Origin: Delphinus delphis | Lineage: Eukaryota; Chordata; Mammalia; Artiodactyla; Delphinidae | DNA: 64,000 nucleotides | Reading direction: 5' to 3' | Assembly: GCF_949987515.2 (NCBI RefSeq) | Contig: NC_082694.2 | Location: forward strand, 59,952,080-60,016,079 | Shown: positions 22,005 to 33,892 of the stretch, piece after piece | How the letters are laid out: each line of letters opens with the position of its first letter | Numbering within the stretch: position 1 is the stretch's first letter | Program-made: the position numbers and the translations under genes | Notes under the pieces: generated by a model | Database searches by the model: none | What the model was told of the DNA's origin: nothing | What the model saw: the letters and a program-made list of their open reading frames with translations, nothing else

Positions 22005-22885
22005 ATAGGGTGAATATTGGGGCAGTTTATTGAGATGGGGGAGGCAAAGTGGGGGACTGGGAAACCAAGAGCTTTGTTTGTCTATACTAAATTTGAGATG
22101 CCTCTTAGATGTCCATGTGGTGATACAGAGCAGGTGGTACAGTGGCCTGTAGGGACTTGAGTTCAGGGGAGAGGTCAGCAATATCAAGACTAGAAATTTA
22201 AAATCCGAGAGTCATCAGTATGTAGATGGTATTTAAAACATGAGATTAGGTATAGGGTATAGATGGATCATAGTATAAGAAGATCTAAGACAGAGCCTCC
22301 AGTCATTGCAACATTTAGAAACCAGACAGAGAAGGGGAAACCAGCAAAAAAAAGCCCTGAGGCAATGCAGCCAGTTAGGCAGGAGGAAAAGGGAAGAACA
22401 CAGCATCCTGGAGGCTGGGAGAGAAGAGGATTTTAAGAAGGAAGGAGTGGTCAACTGTGTCAAGTTCTACTGGGAAGTTGAGTAAGATGAAGACAATGAA
22501 GGGACCTTTGGATTGGCAAAGGAGGTTGTTCATGACCTTGAAACGAGCAGATTCACTAGCATAGAGAGGAGGAAGGCCTGGCTGGAGTCTGCTGAGCTAA
22601 GACTAGGAGATGAGGAAGTGGGCACTGACTACAGACAACTTTTCAGGAAGTTGTGCTATAAAAGAGCTAAGAAATGGGATTGTACCTGGAGGGCGATATG
22701 AGGTCAAGGGATTTTTATTTTTTAAAGGAAGCACTAGAACACGTCTGACTGCTCGTGGAAATGATTCAGGAGGGAGAGAGAAATGAATCGTGAAGGGGAG
22801 AGAGGTTAATTGCAGGAGGAAAGTTCTTGGGAAGGATGAGGATATGGAATCCTGAGCAGAAGTGGAGAGATTGGCCTTTAATGAA
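22005..22885 (-). mobile_element. LINE-2 fragment with reverse-transcriptase remnant, antisense
   Basis: The minus strand resembles the L2 ORF2 region. Around 22445-22500 it reads as ILL.F..ELDTVDHSF, a decayed version of the LSAAFDTVDHS motif of CR1/L2 reverse transcriptases. Plus-strand phrases such as tttgagatgcctcttagatg and gagagtcatcagtatgtaga match antisense L2. The frame at 22233-22463 is part of this remnant. At ~880 bp it is one of the longer L2 pieces here. Confidence 0.8.
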
Positions 22886-23780
22886 GTAGGCACACACACA
22901 GAGTCCTTGGCATAGTACCTGGCACATGTACCAAGAGCTCAGTAGATACTTGCCAATGTTATTACAAGTGTCTCCTTGAATAATGAAGGGAAATAACAGT
23001 TGGCTGGTCCAACTTATAGCTCAAAAGTTAGGCAGCGAATAATTGCATCAGCAGTCTATATAGTCTGGCCAAAGAGGAAAAGGATGAAAAGATGGAGTGG
23101 CCCATCCTTCTCTTCTAGAGCCCTGCTCAGACAGGGTAGACTCCCACAAGAGGGGTGTTCACATACGCTTGCAAAATGGACAGATCCTAGTAATTGATGA
23201 ACTGAATAACTGATATGACTGTCTTTTAATTTAGTCTGTCATTTTCTTTTTCACTGGATGCTGTTTGCCGAGTAACGATGTTCTTGAGTTCCTGAGAGCG
23301 ATAACCAGGGCAATGGGAAATGTGGGAAAAACCACAGCCTCAAAACCTCTGTTCTTGTGCAATCAAGATGTAAACTACCCTAACTGTTGAGACACATACC
23401 CAGAAGCGGTCATTTCGTTGGCTCCTGCAGAGAAAACCTAACCAACTTGTGTAGCAACCCAAGAGACCCCAAGTTATAGCTGTTATTCCAGAAAGTACTG
23501 TATTTAAGCCAGGAATTCAGAGCTTTATCTGCACAGAATGTTGTTTTTGATCATGTGGGCTCACTGTTGAAACAGAGTGAGTTGATGTTCCTTGCCAAAT
23601 AGCTGATGAAGAAAATGTCCGTATCTTCCAAAGCATTGTTAAAAAGGAAGAATTTCTACAAAAGAACACAACTCTCTGGTTACTTTCTCACTCGATAAAA
23701 ATTTAGAATTAAAACAAAAGGGTATTAGGCAGCACTCATTGGAAACTAGCTAACAAATTTAAGCAGAAAAATAACTTATT
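22886..23780. other. Mostly single-copy stretch
   Basis: A short MIR/L2-like 3' piece (ttggcatagtacctggcaca) lies at 22900-22965. The rest, to 23780, shows no recognised repeat or gene. Confidence 0.5.
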
Positions 23781-23794
23781 AAAAGAGTAGTGGA

Positions 23795-24005
23795 GGGCTT
23801 CCCTGGTGGCTCAGTGGTTGAGAGTCCACCTGCCGATGCAGGGGACATGGGTTCATGCCCCGGTCCGGGAAGATCCCACATACCGCGGAGCAGCTAGGCC
23901 CATGAGCCATGGCTGCTGAGTCTGTGCGTCCGGAGCCTGTGCTCCGCAATGGGAGAGGCCACAACAGTGAGAGGCCCGTGTACCGCAAAAAAAAAAAAAA
24001 AAAAA
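23795..24005 (+). mobile_element. CHR-2-like cetacean SINE, sense
   Basis: It begins gggcttccctggtggctcag, has a B-box-like gggttcatgcccc, and ends agaggcccgtgtaccgc with an A-tail. A perfect 14-bp target duplication, aaaagagtagtgga, lies at 23781-23794 and 24006-24019. It is a young insertion. Confidence 0.97.
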
Positions 24006-24019
24006 AAAAGAGTAGTGGA

Positions 24020-24278
24020 AATTACCCTGATGTCCATTTAAATAGAATGGATAAATGAATAGTGATATAGTCGTACAATGAAATATACAATGAAAAAAGA
24101 ACAGACCATCAATACACAGAACAGTATGACTGTATCTCACAGACATAATATTGAGAAAAAGAAGCCAGAGATTATGTACTGAGTATGTACCATATATTTT
24201 CATTTATATAAAGTCCAAAAACAGGCAAAATAAATCTATGGTGTTAGTGTCATGACAGTGGTTAATCTTTTGTTGTGG
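24020..24278 (+). mobile_element. Old LINE-1 (L1M-type) 3' fragment, left part
   Basis: The run tgatgtccatttaaatagaa, tggataaatgaatag, ataatattgagaaaaagaag, aaaaacaggcaaaataaatc is recognisable L1M 3' sequence. It is interrupted by an ERV1-type LTR and resumes at 24921. Confidence 0.75.
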
Positions 24279-24920
24279 TGTAACTGAACAGGACCCTATG
24301 AGACCTTCTTGGGAGAGACTCCCCCCATGTCCTCTGTGTGTCTCTTGTTTGTAGAAACTCTTTAGCCTCCTAGACCTTCCCTGGGTTCCAAAGAACAAAT
24401 TTAATTAGAAAAGTGAGAATGCAGAAACAAAGGAAAACACTAAAGCAAGACAAAAATAATAGTTTAAGCATTAAACAAAAGTCAAGAACCTTTAGTTCCT
24501 CCTCAGGGGCTATAGATAATATTCTGAGCCATATCCTTGAGCTGTTTTGCAGATACTGAAACCCCCACCATGGGAAGAAGTCAACTGCTTGTTGACCACA
24601 AGCATGTAGACCCTAGACCAATTAGTAGAACCAGAAAGTTGATGATGCTGACTTCGGATTACCTCACCACCAACCAATCAGAAGAATGTCCACGAGCTGA
24701 TCACGCATCCTGCAATCCTCTCCCTCACCCTGTCTTCAAAAACCTTCCCCTGAAAGCCACCGGGAAGTTCGGGTCTTTTAAGCATTAGCCACCTGTACTC
24801 CTTGCTTGGCGCCCTGCAATAAATGCTGCACTTTCCTTCACAACAGTTGCATGTGAGTAGACTGGCTTTACTACGTGCTGGTGGAGCTGGGGGAGCAGAG
24901 CCAAGTTTGGTTCAGTAACA
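24279..24920 (+). mobile_element. Solo ERV1-type LTR inserted in L1M
   Basis: The ends form an imperfect inverted repeat, TGTaactgaaca and ggttcagtaACA. U3 contains ccaaccaatcagaagaatgt. AATAAA at 24818-24823 is followed by ctgcactttccttcacaaca. The flanking tetramers gtgg and gcag match only at two positions, differing by transitions. It splits one L1M copy into two consecutive parts, which independently supports the boundaries. No viral coding sequence is attached. Confidence 0.82.
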
Positions 24921-25080
24921 GCAGAGAGGCTGAACAGGGACATGAGGAGGGATTCAGCGTGCTGGTTACACAGGTATGCACAGTTTGGAAAATTCATTGA
25001 GCTGTATACTTTTGATATGTACTCTTTTCTCTATGTATGTTTTCATGAAAGTTGCATAGGAGGAAATCAAAAGAAGGGCT
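24921..25080 (+). mobile_element. Old LINE-1 (L1M-type) 3' fragment, right part
   Basis: The run gtgctggttacacaggtatg, aattcattgagctgtatact, atgttttcatgaaagttgca is the downstream continuation of the L1M piece ending at 24278. Confidence 0.7.
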
Positions 25081-25229
25081 ATTAGCAGGTTAAAATGTCA
25101 CTAGTAAATGTTGGAGACACAGGTCTGGGCCTGTAGGTCCAAGCATACTTCCTAAATCCAGCACAGAACTTGAAGGAGCACATCTCTGCTGCTGCAGCTG
25201 AACACTAGACTCTGTTGTTTGCTCTGAGG

Positions 25230-25372
25230 ACCCTCTCTGTAGGACACTGTAGCACTGCCTGACATTTGATTATACATGCATTTATTTTCTGTCTCCCCAA
25301 CTAGAATGTGAGCTGATTGCTGCCACATAGTAGGTACTCAGCAAATATTTATTGAATGCAGTTCTCTTGTTG
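25230..25372 (+). mobile_element. LINE-2 3' end, sense
   Basis: The order tttattttctgtctcccc, aactagaatgtgagctgat, catagtaggtactcagcaaa, tatttattgaatgcag is the terminal part of L2. Confidence 0.75.
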
Positions 25373-26439
25373 ATAACTGAGCAGAGCTCCCCTTCTCATG
25401 GATGCATGTTTTTTCTTTAGATATATTAATCTCACCAATCAAGGTCCAGTCAAGTCTTACTGTTCGAAGGACACATTTGCTCTTTAAAGTGGTTTCCCAT
25501 ATTTCTTCTCTGATTCATCAGCATTGAGTTGAAAGATTTAGTCTCATCAGGCGATCTTATTTCCCGTAGTTCCAAGTTCGTAGCAGGTGAGTCATGTCAC
25601 TGTGACCCCTACTTACCCCCAGCAGAAACATGCAATATCCTTCTGAACATGCAATTTGACCCAAAAATTGCTGAGGCAAGTTGTGAGGAAGATGGTAAAC
25701 TAGGAGATGAGAAGCTGTCCATCAGCAGGAGAGTGATGAGGTGACTCCCTTCACTCATGTGGGACTGCACAAACTCCTATGTTTACTGTTTCACTTTCAC
25801 CCCACTGACACCAAGTCATTCATTTGTTGGGCCTTCTGGGGAATTCAACAGTGGAATCTTGCCCTTCCACTACACTTTCTATGTTTAGGATGCTTTAGGA
25901 AAGAACTGAGTCTTTAGATGGAGAATCTCAGGGGATGCAGGGCATATCCTACCAGCTTTAAGCCTCATCTTGCCTCCCAAAACAAGGCACATGTGCTGCC
26001 TGACCTGTGTTAGCCCCTCCGAGCCTGCCCTGTGCAGCAATGCACAGTGGCTCCCTGGGACACTGACCAGGACTTCAGGTCTGAAGATGGATGCCCTTGT
26101 CTTATCCTGCTGGAAAACAAATTAAAGCGAGAATGGATTGCCCCTTATACTCTTATTTAGAATCCTCACACTTCTACTAAGCTGCCTCTATTCTTCCCCC
26201 AAAATGGAAGGCCAACGAATTATTCCATATTTTGTCCTACATTTCTCCATTTCATTCCTGAATGGGGGTGGTGGTGGATGGGTAGATAGTTTGGGAGGGA
26301 ATGGCTGACAAAATTCAAAAGGCATCTCTATTCTCAGCTGAGAGAGTAGAAAAAAACAAAACCAAGAGCAAAACCCTGGGATGATTTCCTTCCACCACCC
26401 TCCTTTACCTGTTGACCTCTCCACTGCTTCCTCATGGCG
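25373..26439. other. Single-copy non-coding stretch
   Basis: About 1 kb without a named repeat. The 71-codon sense frame at 25529-25744 and the 85-codon antisense frame at 26188-26445 have no recognisable domain. Confidence 0.5.
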
Positions 26440-26805
26440 TCTCAATTTCTCTTTCTAGCTCCATCTTCTCCCTTTAGCTACCAAACTATGTTTTCAACTG
26501 CCCCATAGGCATTTTCACTGGCATTTACTAATGGCATCTCAAATTCAACATAGCTAAAAGCAAATTAGTCATCTTTTATCTCATGGCAGGTTTTTCTTCT
26601 GGTTTCTTTATTTAGGTCAGTGATGGTATTGCCCTTCCCTTCACCCAGACTCAATATCAAGTGCTTCTGAAGGCTATTGTTTACTAAGTCTTGCCAATCC
26701 TGCTTCTCAAGAGTTTGATCCCTCCTTTTGGTTACTATCACCACCTTCTTAATTCAAGTCCTCCTTACCTCCCATCCATTCTAGCCTCCGTAAGAAATAG
26801 TCACA
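26440..26805 (+). mobile_element. LINE-2 fragment, sense, left part
   Basis: Diverged L2-like sequence: tggcatctcaaattcaacat, agtgcttctgaaggctattg, tactaagtcttgccaatcct. The L2-like run appears to resume near 27240 after a MIR and a CHR-2 SINE. Confidence 0.5.
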
Positions 26806-26807
26806 CA

Positions 26808-26918
26808 CAGTGATTAAGAGTAGGTAAGAATACTGCCTCTACTGCTTAGTAACTACATGGCTCAGGCAAGTTGCTTAAACACTCTAAGCCTCAATTTCTG
26901 CATCTATAAAATGGGACA
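26808..26918 (+). repeat. MIR SINE, left part
   Basis: The order agtgattaagagtagg, ctgcttagtaactacatggc, tcaggcaagttgcttaaaca, ctctaagcctcaatttctgc, tctataaaatggga is a well-preserved MIR. It stops at the junction with the CHR-2 SINE. Confidence 0.78.
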
Positions 26919-27127
26919 GGGCTTCCCTGGTGGCGCAGTGGTTGATCCGCCTGCCGATGCAGGGGACACGGGTTCGTGCCCTGGTCCGGGAAGATCCCAC
27001 ATGCCGCCGAGCGGCTGGGCCCGTGAGCCATGGCTGCTGAGTCTGCGCGTCTGGAGCCTGTGCTCTGCAAGGGGAGAGGCCACAACAGTGAGAGGCCCGC
27101 GTACCACAAAAAAAAAAAAAAAAAAAA
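26919..27127 (+). mobile_element. CHR-2-like cetacean SINE inserted in a MIR
   Basis: It begins gggcttccctggtggcgcag, carries gggttcgtgccc, and ends aggcccgcgtaccac with a ~20-base A-tail (27108-27127). It lacks about six bases after the A box compared with the other CHR-2 copies (gttgatccgcctg). MIR sequence resumes directly after the tail. I see no clear target duplication. Confidence 0.95.
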
Positions 27128-27225
27128 GGATAATAATACCTCTTGCTATGAGTACTCAATTGGAGTATATATGTATATAAAGTGGTACCAGCAAAGTACT
27201 CAGTAACAGTAGTGATTATCACTAT
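27128..27225 (+). repeat. MIR SINE, right part
   Basis: The run ggataataatacctcttgct, then agcaaagtactcagtaacag continues the MIR interrupted at 26918. Confidence 0.68.
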
Positions 27226-27239
27226 CTGTTCTCTCAGTA

Positions 27240-27590
27240 CTCCAATTCATTTTACTCACCACTGTTAGATTTACCCTCAACAAGGCAGCGCTGCTCATTT
27301 TTAAAAAACTCTCAGTGCCCACATTCATTATCTACCTAATACCTAACATTCCCATCCTGACATTCCAGAATTTTCCATAAAGTATTTGTTCCATCTTCTG
27401 ACCTTAGTTCCTTCTATTTTCCCTGTGTTCCAGTCAAATGGACCTTCTTGCCCTTCCCCACACCATCTCTATACTACAGCCTGTGTGTATTTGCTTGTGC
27501 TATATCTTCTATTTTATTCCTTCCTTATCCTTCAAGGTTTAACACAAATTAGTTTCTTTCTTATGTTTGAATGTCTTTTTCTCTCCTTTT
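27240..27590 (+). mobile_element. LINE-2 fragment, sense, right part
   Basis: L2-like phrases such as aaaaaactctcagtgccc and tatccttcaaggtttaacac sit in the order expected downstream of the piece at 26440-26805. Strongly diverged. Confidence 0.5.
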
Positions 27591-28668
27591 AAAGTCTCAG
27601 CATATAATCACACCTTTCTACAGGATGGTTCACTTTCTTCCTGGTCCTGTAGTTGCCTGTGTGTTCATCTTAACCTCTCCAGCTGGAGGAACCTCCATTC
27701 CCCCGACCTCAAGTCTCTACATGTCAGGGTGAAAACTCGAACATTCAAGCATTCATTTCCCCCTTCTGCCAACAAGATGCAAAATAACCAATTTGAACAA
27801 ATTCTCCACCACATCAGTTGGCTAGATAAATGTTTGATGAAAAAGGTCTTGCTCAAATAAGAGCCAAGGCTGGGAAAATAATTGGGACTATGAGAAAGGG
27901 AAATGATCCGATTGTTCTAGCTTAAGCAAAGTTCTGTTCACCCCATTTCATCCCCTGCTTCTAAGCTCTCTGCTTTAGTGATTAGGAATGCAAGATTCCA
28001 TGCAGGATGGGGTAGGTCAATTCCTATTTCTTGAATGTTTTTCACATGAAACTTGTGCTTTTAGCAACAATGGATATAAATGTCAGTTCTCTTTAAACTC
28101 TTTTAGGACTCTCAGAAAATATTTGTTTTTCCAGTGACTGCTTCTTTCAGAATCCACGCTAGTTTCTTTAAAACCCTTAAATTTACAATAAAATCCTTAA
28201 AATTATGAGTAGCAGTACTTTCTTCCAGACACTGACCACAGATGGGAGGGTGTGGGAGGAAAAGTATGAATCCTGCCAGAAAGCAATGCTTTAAAAATAT
28301 GAGGTTAAATTTCATTTTGAAAAGTTTTAACACAAATTCCCTTCCCCCCAGAGCCCTACCTCACTTCATATTATTTTTTGCTCAATTCAAGAGTGTTTTA
28401 AAAAAATCTGTTAAAAAAATTTAAACAAAGAAATCAAGAAGATATTTTCAGTTTTAAGAGGAATATAAATGTAGGAAATATCTTATGAATGAGGCTAGGC
28501 CATTCAGGCTTAAAAGAATTATAAAAGCTTAACATGTTTGTGTGTATGATCCTGCTTTTATAATTTTAATTTTTTGCATTGAAATATACCACACTGCTCT
28601 GTTGACCCACGGTTCCACGAATGGCACTCAGACATGTCAGGTTTGCTTGATGGACTTATCAGTCTACA
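27591..28668. other. Single-copy non-coding stretch
   Basis: About 1.1 kb, AT-rich towards the right. No repeat, RNA or gene is recognised. Confidence 0.5.
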
Positions 28669-28676
28669 AAATACTT

Positions 28677-29029
28677 AAAAAAAAAAAAAAATTATTTATT
28701 TATTTTTGGCTGCATTGGGTCTTCGTTGCTGTGCGTGGGCTTTCTCTAGTTGCGGCAAGAAGGGGCTAATCTTTGTTGTGGTGCACGGGCTTCTCATTGC
28801 AGTGGCTTTTCTTGTTTCGGAGCACGGGCTCTAGGCACGTGGGCTTCAGTAATTGTGGTATGTGGGCTCAGTAGTTGTGGCTCGTGGGCTCTAGAGTGCA
28901 GGCTCAGTAGCTGTGACGCATGGGCTTAGTTGCTCCGTGACATGTGGGATCTTCCCGGACAAGGGATCGAATCTGTGTCCCCTGCATTGGCAGGTGGATT
29001 CTTAACCACTGTGCCACCAGGAAAGTCCC
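28677..29029 (-). mobile_element. CHR-1-like SINE, antisense
   Basis: The tail is at the left and the head accaccaggaaagtccc-type end at the right, with several tagttgtggc modules between. The flanking octamer aaatactt (28669-28676) is matched by aatactt at 29030-29036. Confidence 0.93.
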
Positions 29030-29134
29030 AATACTTCCTTTATTATTGTTTTGAAATTCATTTCTCTGATTTATTTTTACCTTTGCTTATGATGTTCTGA
29101 GTATATTTGTATTTGCTTTCCTCTTTCTCTTTTT

Positions 29135-29560
29135 TAAAAATAATTTTCTTAGGAGAAATTTCAAGCATACATGAAAGTAGAGAAAACAGAATAATGAACT
29201 TCAAATATCAATCACTCATATTCTAGAATTATCAGTATTTCCTCACTTTTCCTTCATCTATACCTTTATCTTTCTTCTCCCTTTCTTTTGGCTGAAGTAT
29301 GTTAAAGCAAATCCCCAAATCATGTCATTTCACCCCTATGTATTTATATGTGTGTTGCAAAAATATCGGTGGTTTCTTACATACCACCATACTATTATCA
29401 CACCTATCAAAACCAACAGGAGTTTATTGGTATCGTCTAGCCCACAGTCTGAAATCAAATTTCCCTTATTGTTTTTAATGTGTTGCATTACACTTGGTTT
29501 GCTCATATCAGGATCTAAGCAAGGTCCATGCATTTTATTGAGTTGTTCGGGGCTGGAGAA
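29135..29560. mobile_element. Old LINE-1 (L1ME-type) 3' UTR-like fragment
   Basis: The order agaaatttcaagcatacatg, gaataatgaacttcaaat, ctgaagtatgttaaagcaaa, tcatgtcatttcacccctat, atcaggatctaagcaaggtc matches a widespread old mammalian L1 3' UTR. Family and orientation are not certain. Confidence 0.6.
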
Positions 29561-30694
29561 GAGTTTTAGGGTTTGGTAAGGGAGGGCAGGTGAAGCAGGT
29601 GAAGGGTGGGAGAGTACTGTGAACTGGGGGAAAGGCTTCTGAATCATGATCTTCAAGAGGCACAAGTAAAAGTTGAAACTATTCAGCTGCTAGATAGTAG
29701 TTACATTACTTTAAATGTAACTCCCTGCAGAGACTGAAATTTGAGGGAATCCAGGATTTGTTCTGTTCATGGACATGACTTCCAGAAGAACTAGTCTACC
29801 TCCTCCATCCCGTCTTATTCCAGTTAATATCATAGAATTCCCTTCCCAGACAGAAAAAATATTTAGAGCCTTCCAGAGTAGGCATTGCTAGCCATCCATT
29901 ACAAAATTAGTTCTTCCTGTTTCTGAGACAGATTATGTGGAATCTCAATCTCTTTACCTACTACTTACTCCATTCTCGGTAAAATAGACGTTGTGTTTGA
30001 TAAGTCTGAATGTGCTCTGTGTTGATTTTAATGGCTTCTGGGTCTGCTAACCTTAGCAGGATATATGTCAGCACCTCTAGCGTTAACAGTTTAGCCTATA
30101 AAAATCAATTCTAATGCAATCTGGGGTATTGTGCGACCCACCTGTTCGTTAATATTTCACCAGCTGTGGATCCTAGTGAAAAATAGGTCTAATTCAAAGG
30201 GTTCACTTCAAACATATTTTCTTTGGCTCTGGAGACAAAAGTAATTGGCAATCAACAGTGGTAGGGGCAGCTGCTGTCAATGCACAGTGGCCGTCAGGGA
30301 AGAACTCTCAACTCCTACAGCTCTTCCCAGCAGACTTCAAACACATATTTTTCATCCAACAGGGAGCCCTCCAGCCTCCTAATCACCAACCCAGTGGGAT
30401 CCCAAGTTGCTGGGAATTTCATAAAGCAAAATTCCCCAGGGAGTTTCAACAGAGGTGCTCAGGAAGCCAAAACCCCATGAGCTCTTTGGCCCAACTCAAA
30501 AGCCCAGCTGCAGAATAGCCTCCCACACTCTAGGCCCCAGTCACTCTCGTACAGCAGCTGCATTGTTCTCCTCAGTGTCAACTGCTGCCCATAGCAGGGT
30601 AACTCCTGAAAGTGAGAGTGGTCTAGATGGGGCAGGGTTGGGGAGAAAACACCATCATACCCACTGTCATTATCATGCCGTATGTTTCTATAGT
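29561..30694. other. Single-copy non-coding stretch
   Basis: About 1.1 kb without recognised repeats or genes. Frames at 30258-30757 overlap in three registers and lack domains. Confidence 0.5.
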
Positions 30695-30900
30695 ACTCTA
30701 TGGTTGCAAATTATGTTCATGAACATGGTACTCTTGATCCTCATAGTGACTCTGTAAGGTAGAGAACGTAAGGGCATCTTTAACTTGGTTTTATACGTAA
30801 GCCAACTGAGGCACACTGAGGTTAAGGGCAGTGTCCAAGTCCTACACATGGCAGAGCTAGAACCAAAGTATTGGTCTTTGGCCTTCATTCCAGTGTCTTG
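30695..30900 (-). repeat. MIR SINE, antisense
   Basis: The order cttgatcctcatagtgactc, taagccaactgaggcacact, gaggttaagggcagtgtcca, acacatggcagagctagaac is a near-complete antisense MIR. Confidence 0.78.
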
Positions 30901-31730
30901 TCCTCCTCCCCATGTGGGCTCAGTCTAGGCTTGGCCCAGTCTTTGACTGAGTTTCCTAACTGGTGGACCCAGCTCACTTGTGCGAAAGAGAGGTCTTCCT
31001 CAGTCTTTGGGAACTTGAGTGGACCTGGGGTGACACAGGTCAGTAACCTCTGCCTCAAATGACCTAATCTTTTTACCTTAGTACCATAAAATTGTTGTCA
31101 TTGTCTGGGTGCACAATGACATGGAAAATGTTGTAAATCATTATCTTAAAGGAAAATTTAAATGTTCCCTCTTTCCACTGAATTTTATATCTGACAGCCA
31201 GTTTGTATGCCTAGCCCTAAAAAGTCAGGTCCATCAATCAGAACTAGAAAATAAAATTTAATTGACTACTTGCCAGTGAATTTTTAAAATCTACAATATT
31301 TTCCCCAGTGAGCCTCTTGGAACATACATTGTGGGTTGAAGTGCTATTTGAATGTTTCTTTTTGAACACTTTATGGTCAGTTGCCATGGAAAAACTTTTT
31401 GTTTCTTTTCTCTCTCTCCTCCAATGGAGTAATTAGTCTCCATCTCCCCCACCTCTGTATATTTAGGCCAGGTTCCCTATCTACCCTCTACTTCCTGGTA
31501 TTTAGTTCTGACACAAAATGAGTCAGTCCCATTGCTGGAGTAATTTCTTTGTTTATACAAATTGGATTAGCTCATGTCATTACTTTCACTTGGGCTATTG
31601 TGAAAATTTTTCTTTTCTCCCTGGGTTTTGTTTTTATTAGGTTTTTCAGTTCTGCTCTTGATTTGGGTGGAAAGGCCAATTAATGGAAACATGGCCTCAG
31701 GCAAAATTAAGCTGTTCATTTTATTAATTA
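30901..31730. other. Single-copy non-coding stretch
   Basis: About 800 bp, AT-rich towards the right. No feature is recognised. Confidence 0.5.
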
Positions 31731-31734
31731 AAAT

Positions 31735-32512
31735 TTTTTCTTAATTTTAAAATTTATTTTATGTCCAATTTTGAAAGGTTACTTTCCATTTACAGTTATT
31801 ACAAAATGTTGGCTATATTTCCCATCCTTGAGCCTATCTTACCCCCCATAGTTTGTACCTTCCACTCCCCTGTCCTTATACGGCGCCTCCCTGCCCCGTA
31901 ACCACTAGTTTGTTCTCTATATCTGTGAGTCTGCCTCTTTTTTGTTATATTCAGTAGTCTGTTGTAATTTTTAGATTCCACGTATAAGTGGTATCATACA
32001 GTATATTTGTCTTTCTCTGTCTGACTTATTTCACTTAGCATAATGCCCTCCAGGTCCATCCATGTTGCTGCAGATGGCAAAATTTCATTCTTTTTTACAG
32101 ATAAGCAGTATTCCATCTTCTTTATCCATTCATCTGTAGATGGACACTTAGGTTGCTTCCATGTCTTGGCAATTGTAAATAATGCTGCTAGGAACATTGG
32201 GGTGCATGTATCTTTTTGAATTAGTGTTTTTGGTTTTTTTGATATATACCCAGAAGTAGAATTGCTGGGTTATACGGTAGTTCTAATTTTAGTTTTTTGA
32301 GAAACTTCCATACTGTTTTCCAGAGTGGCTGCACCAATTTACATTCCCATCAACAGTGTACGAGGGTTCCCTTTTCTCCACATCCTTGCCAACATTTGTT
32401 AGTTGTGTCCTTTTTGATCATAGCCCCTTCTGACAGGTGTGAGGTGGTATCTCACTGTGATTTTGATTTGCATTTCCCTGATGATTAGTGATGTTCAGCA
32501 TCTTTTCATGTG
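31735..32512 (-). mobile_element. LINE-1 3' portion, antisense
   Basis: The minus strand has an open stretch at 31994-32197 containing WMDLEGIMLSEISQTEKDK, a hallmark translated block of cetartiodactyl L1 3' regions. Plus-strand phrases ttgctgcagatggcaaaatt, ggacacttaggttgcttcca and tttgcatttccctgatgatt agree. The element ends abruptly at 32512 (gcctgttggcca), so it is 5'-truncated. I found no clear target duplication. Confidence 0.88.
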
Positions 32513-32879
32513 CCTGTTGGCCAAGATGTTCATTTTCAATACATATCAATTCCTCTATCTTCACCTATTCCGGCCTCTTCCCTTAATCATTCTAGTATAC
32601 CTCAGGACCCTGTACCCAGAGCCTTACATATTTTCTATCCTCCCGCCGTTAACTCTCATATTGAGAAAGTCAATTCACACTGAGGTATATGAATATTACC
32701 TCTTAATGGTGCTCATTTTACTATTTACAAAACTGTTTCTCACAGGCTTCTGGGTGTAGGGGTGATTTCTAGTGAAGAAGTGTTTTTGTGTTGATCTGTC
32801 CCAGAAGAGCATCTGGGCTATCTTTTGCACGAGGAACCAACCAATGATCCATGGGAAGACTGCTGTACTGGTTGTGAAC

Positions 32880-33330
32880 CTTTTCATTCAAGTGACAGAA
32901 ATTCAACTCAACTATAATGTATTTTCTCATGTAACTGAAAAGTCCATGGGTATGTTTCAGTTATGCCTGGATCCACAGTTTCAGACAATATCATAAGGGC
33001 CCAGTCTCTTTCCAACTCTTGGTTCTGCTTTATCCTCTGTGGACTCTCTTTTCACATAGACTCTCCCTTCCTGATGGACCAGTGGCCGTCAGCAACTTCA
33101 CAATTACATCCTTGTGGCTACAAGTCCAGAAGTAAAGAGTTGGAATCTTATCCAGTTCTTTAAAGACGAGTCTAGAATTAATTCTGATTGGCTCTGTTTG
33201 GTTCCTGTCTACATCTCTGAGCCAGTCCTTTGGCCCAGGAGAGGGAATGTTCTGAGTGGCAAAGTCTGGGTAACATGTCCACCCCTGGAGTCACAGATTG
33301 ATTGAGTATGGACTAAAAGTGGAGTAAGAA
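32880..33330. repeat. Old interspersed repeat, family not named
   Basis: The order ctcatgtaactgaaaagtcc, tggttctgctttatcctctg, atccttgtggctacaagtcc, ctgattggctctgtttggtt, ccacccctggagtcacagat is a layout I have seen repeated in mammalian genomes. I cannot name the family with confidence. Flanking sequence to 33892 includes an A/T run near 33512 and otherwise shows nothing. Confidence 0.4.
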
Positions 33331-33892
33331 TGGTCCGCTAAAGCACAATCAGGGTGACAGGAAGGCACAAAACAATTGTCCACTTCAACTGGTAATGAAA
33401 ACATTTAGATGGCCATTCTAAGAACAGTGTGGACAGACAAGTAAACTCACCTTGAGGTGGGAGAGAATCCAGGTGTGTGGCAGACCTATCATTTTTTAAT
33501 GTTCTTGGTACCAAAAAAAAAAAAAATTTTTCTGACCAAACCTCTAGAGAATTTGTTGTAAGTTTGTGGTTGGAGAAACAAGTTCAGAGAAGCGGAGAGG
33601 GGGAGCCAAGGGGGCACCTGTAAGAGATCTGGAAGCTTAGCTTCTACATATACAGAATACCAGGGCACCATAAAAAGACTAGAGCACAAAGACACCATGT
33701 TAGGAACCTGGTTAGAGAACCATGAGATTGGTTGGCAAAGACCTCTCTTATCTCAGAGAGAGCTGAACCAAGGCTATAAGAGTGATAAGGTCAACAGAAA
33801 TGAGGATAGAATTAATGAAAGCACAGAAAAATAGTAAGACCAGGTTCCAGTGTCACAGCAAGGTCAGCCAGTGTAGCAGCAGCGCCAATGCA

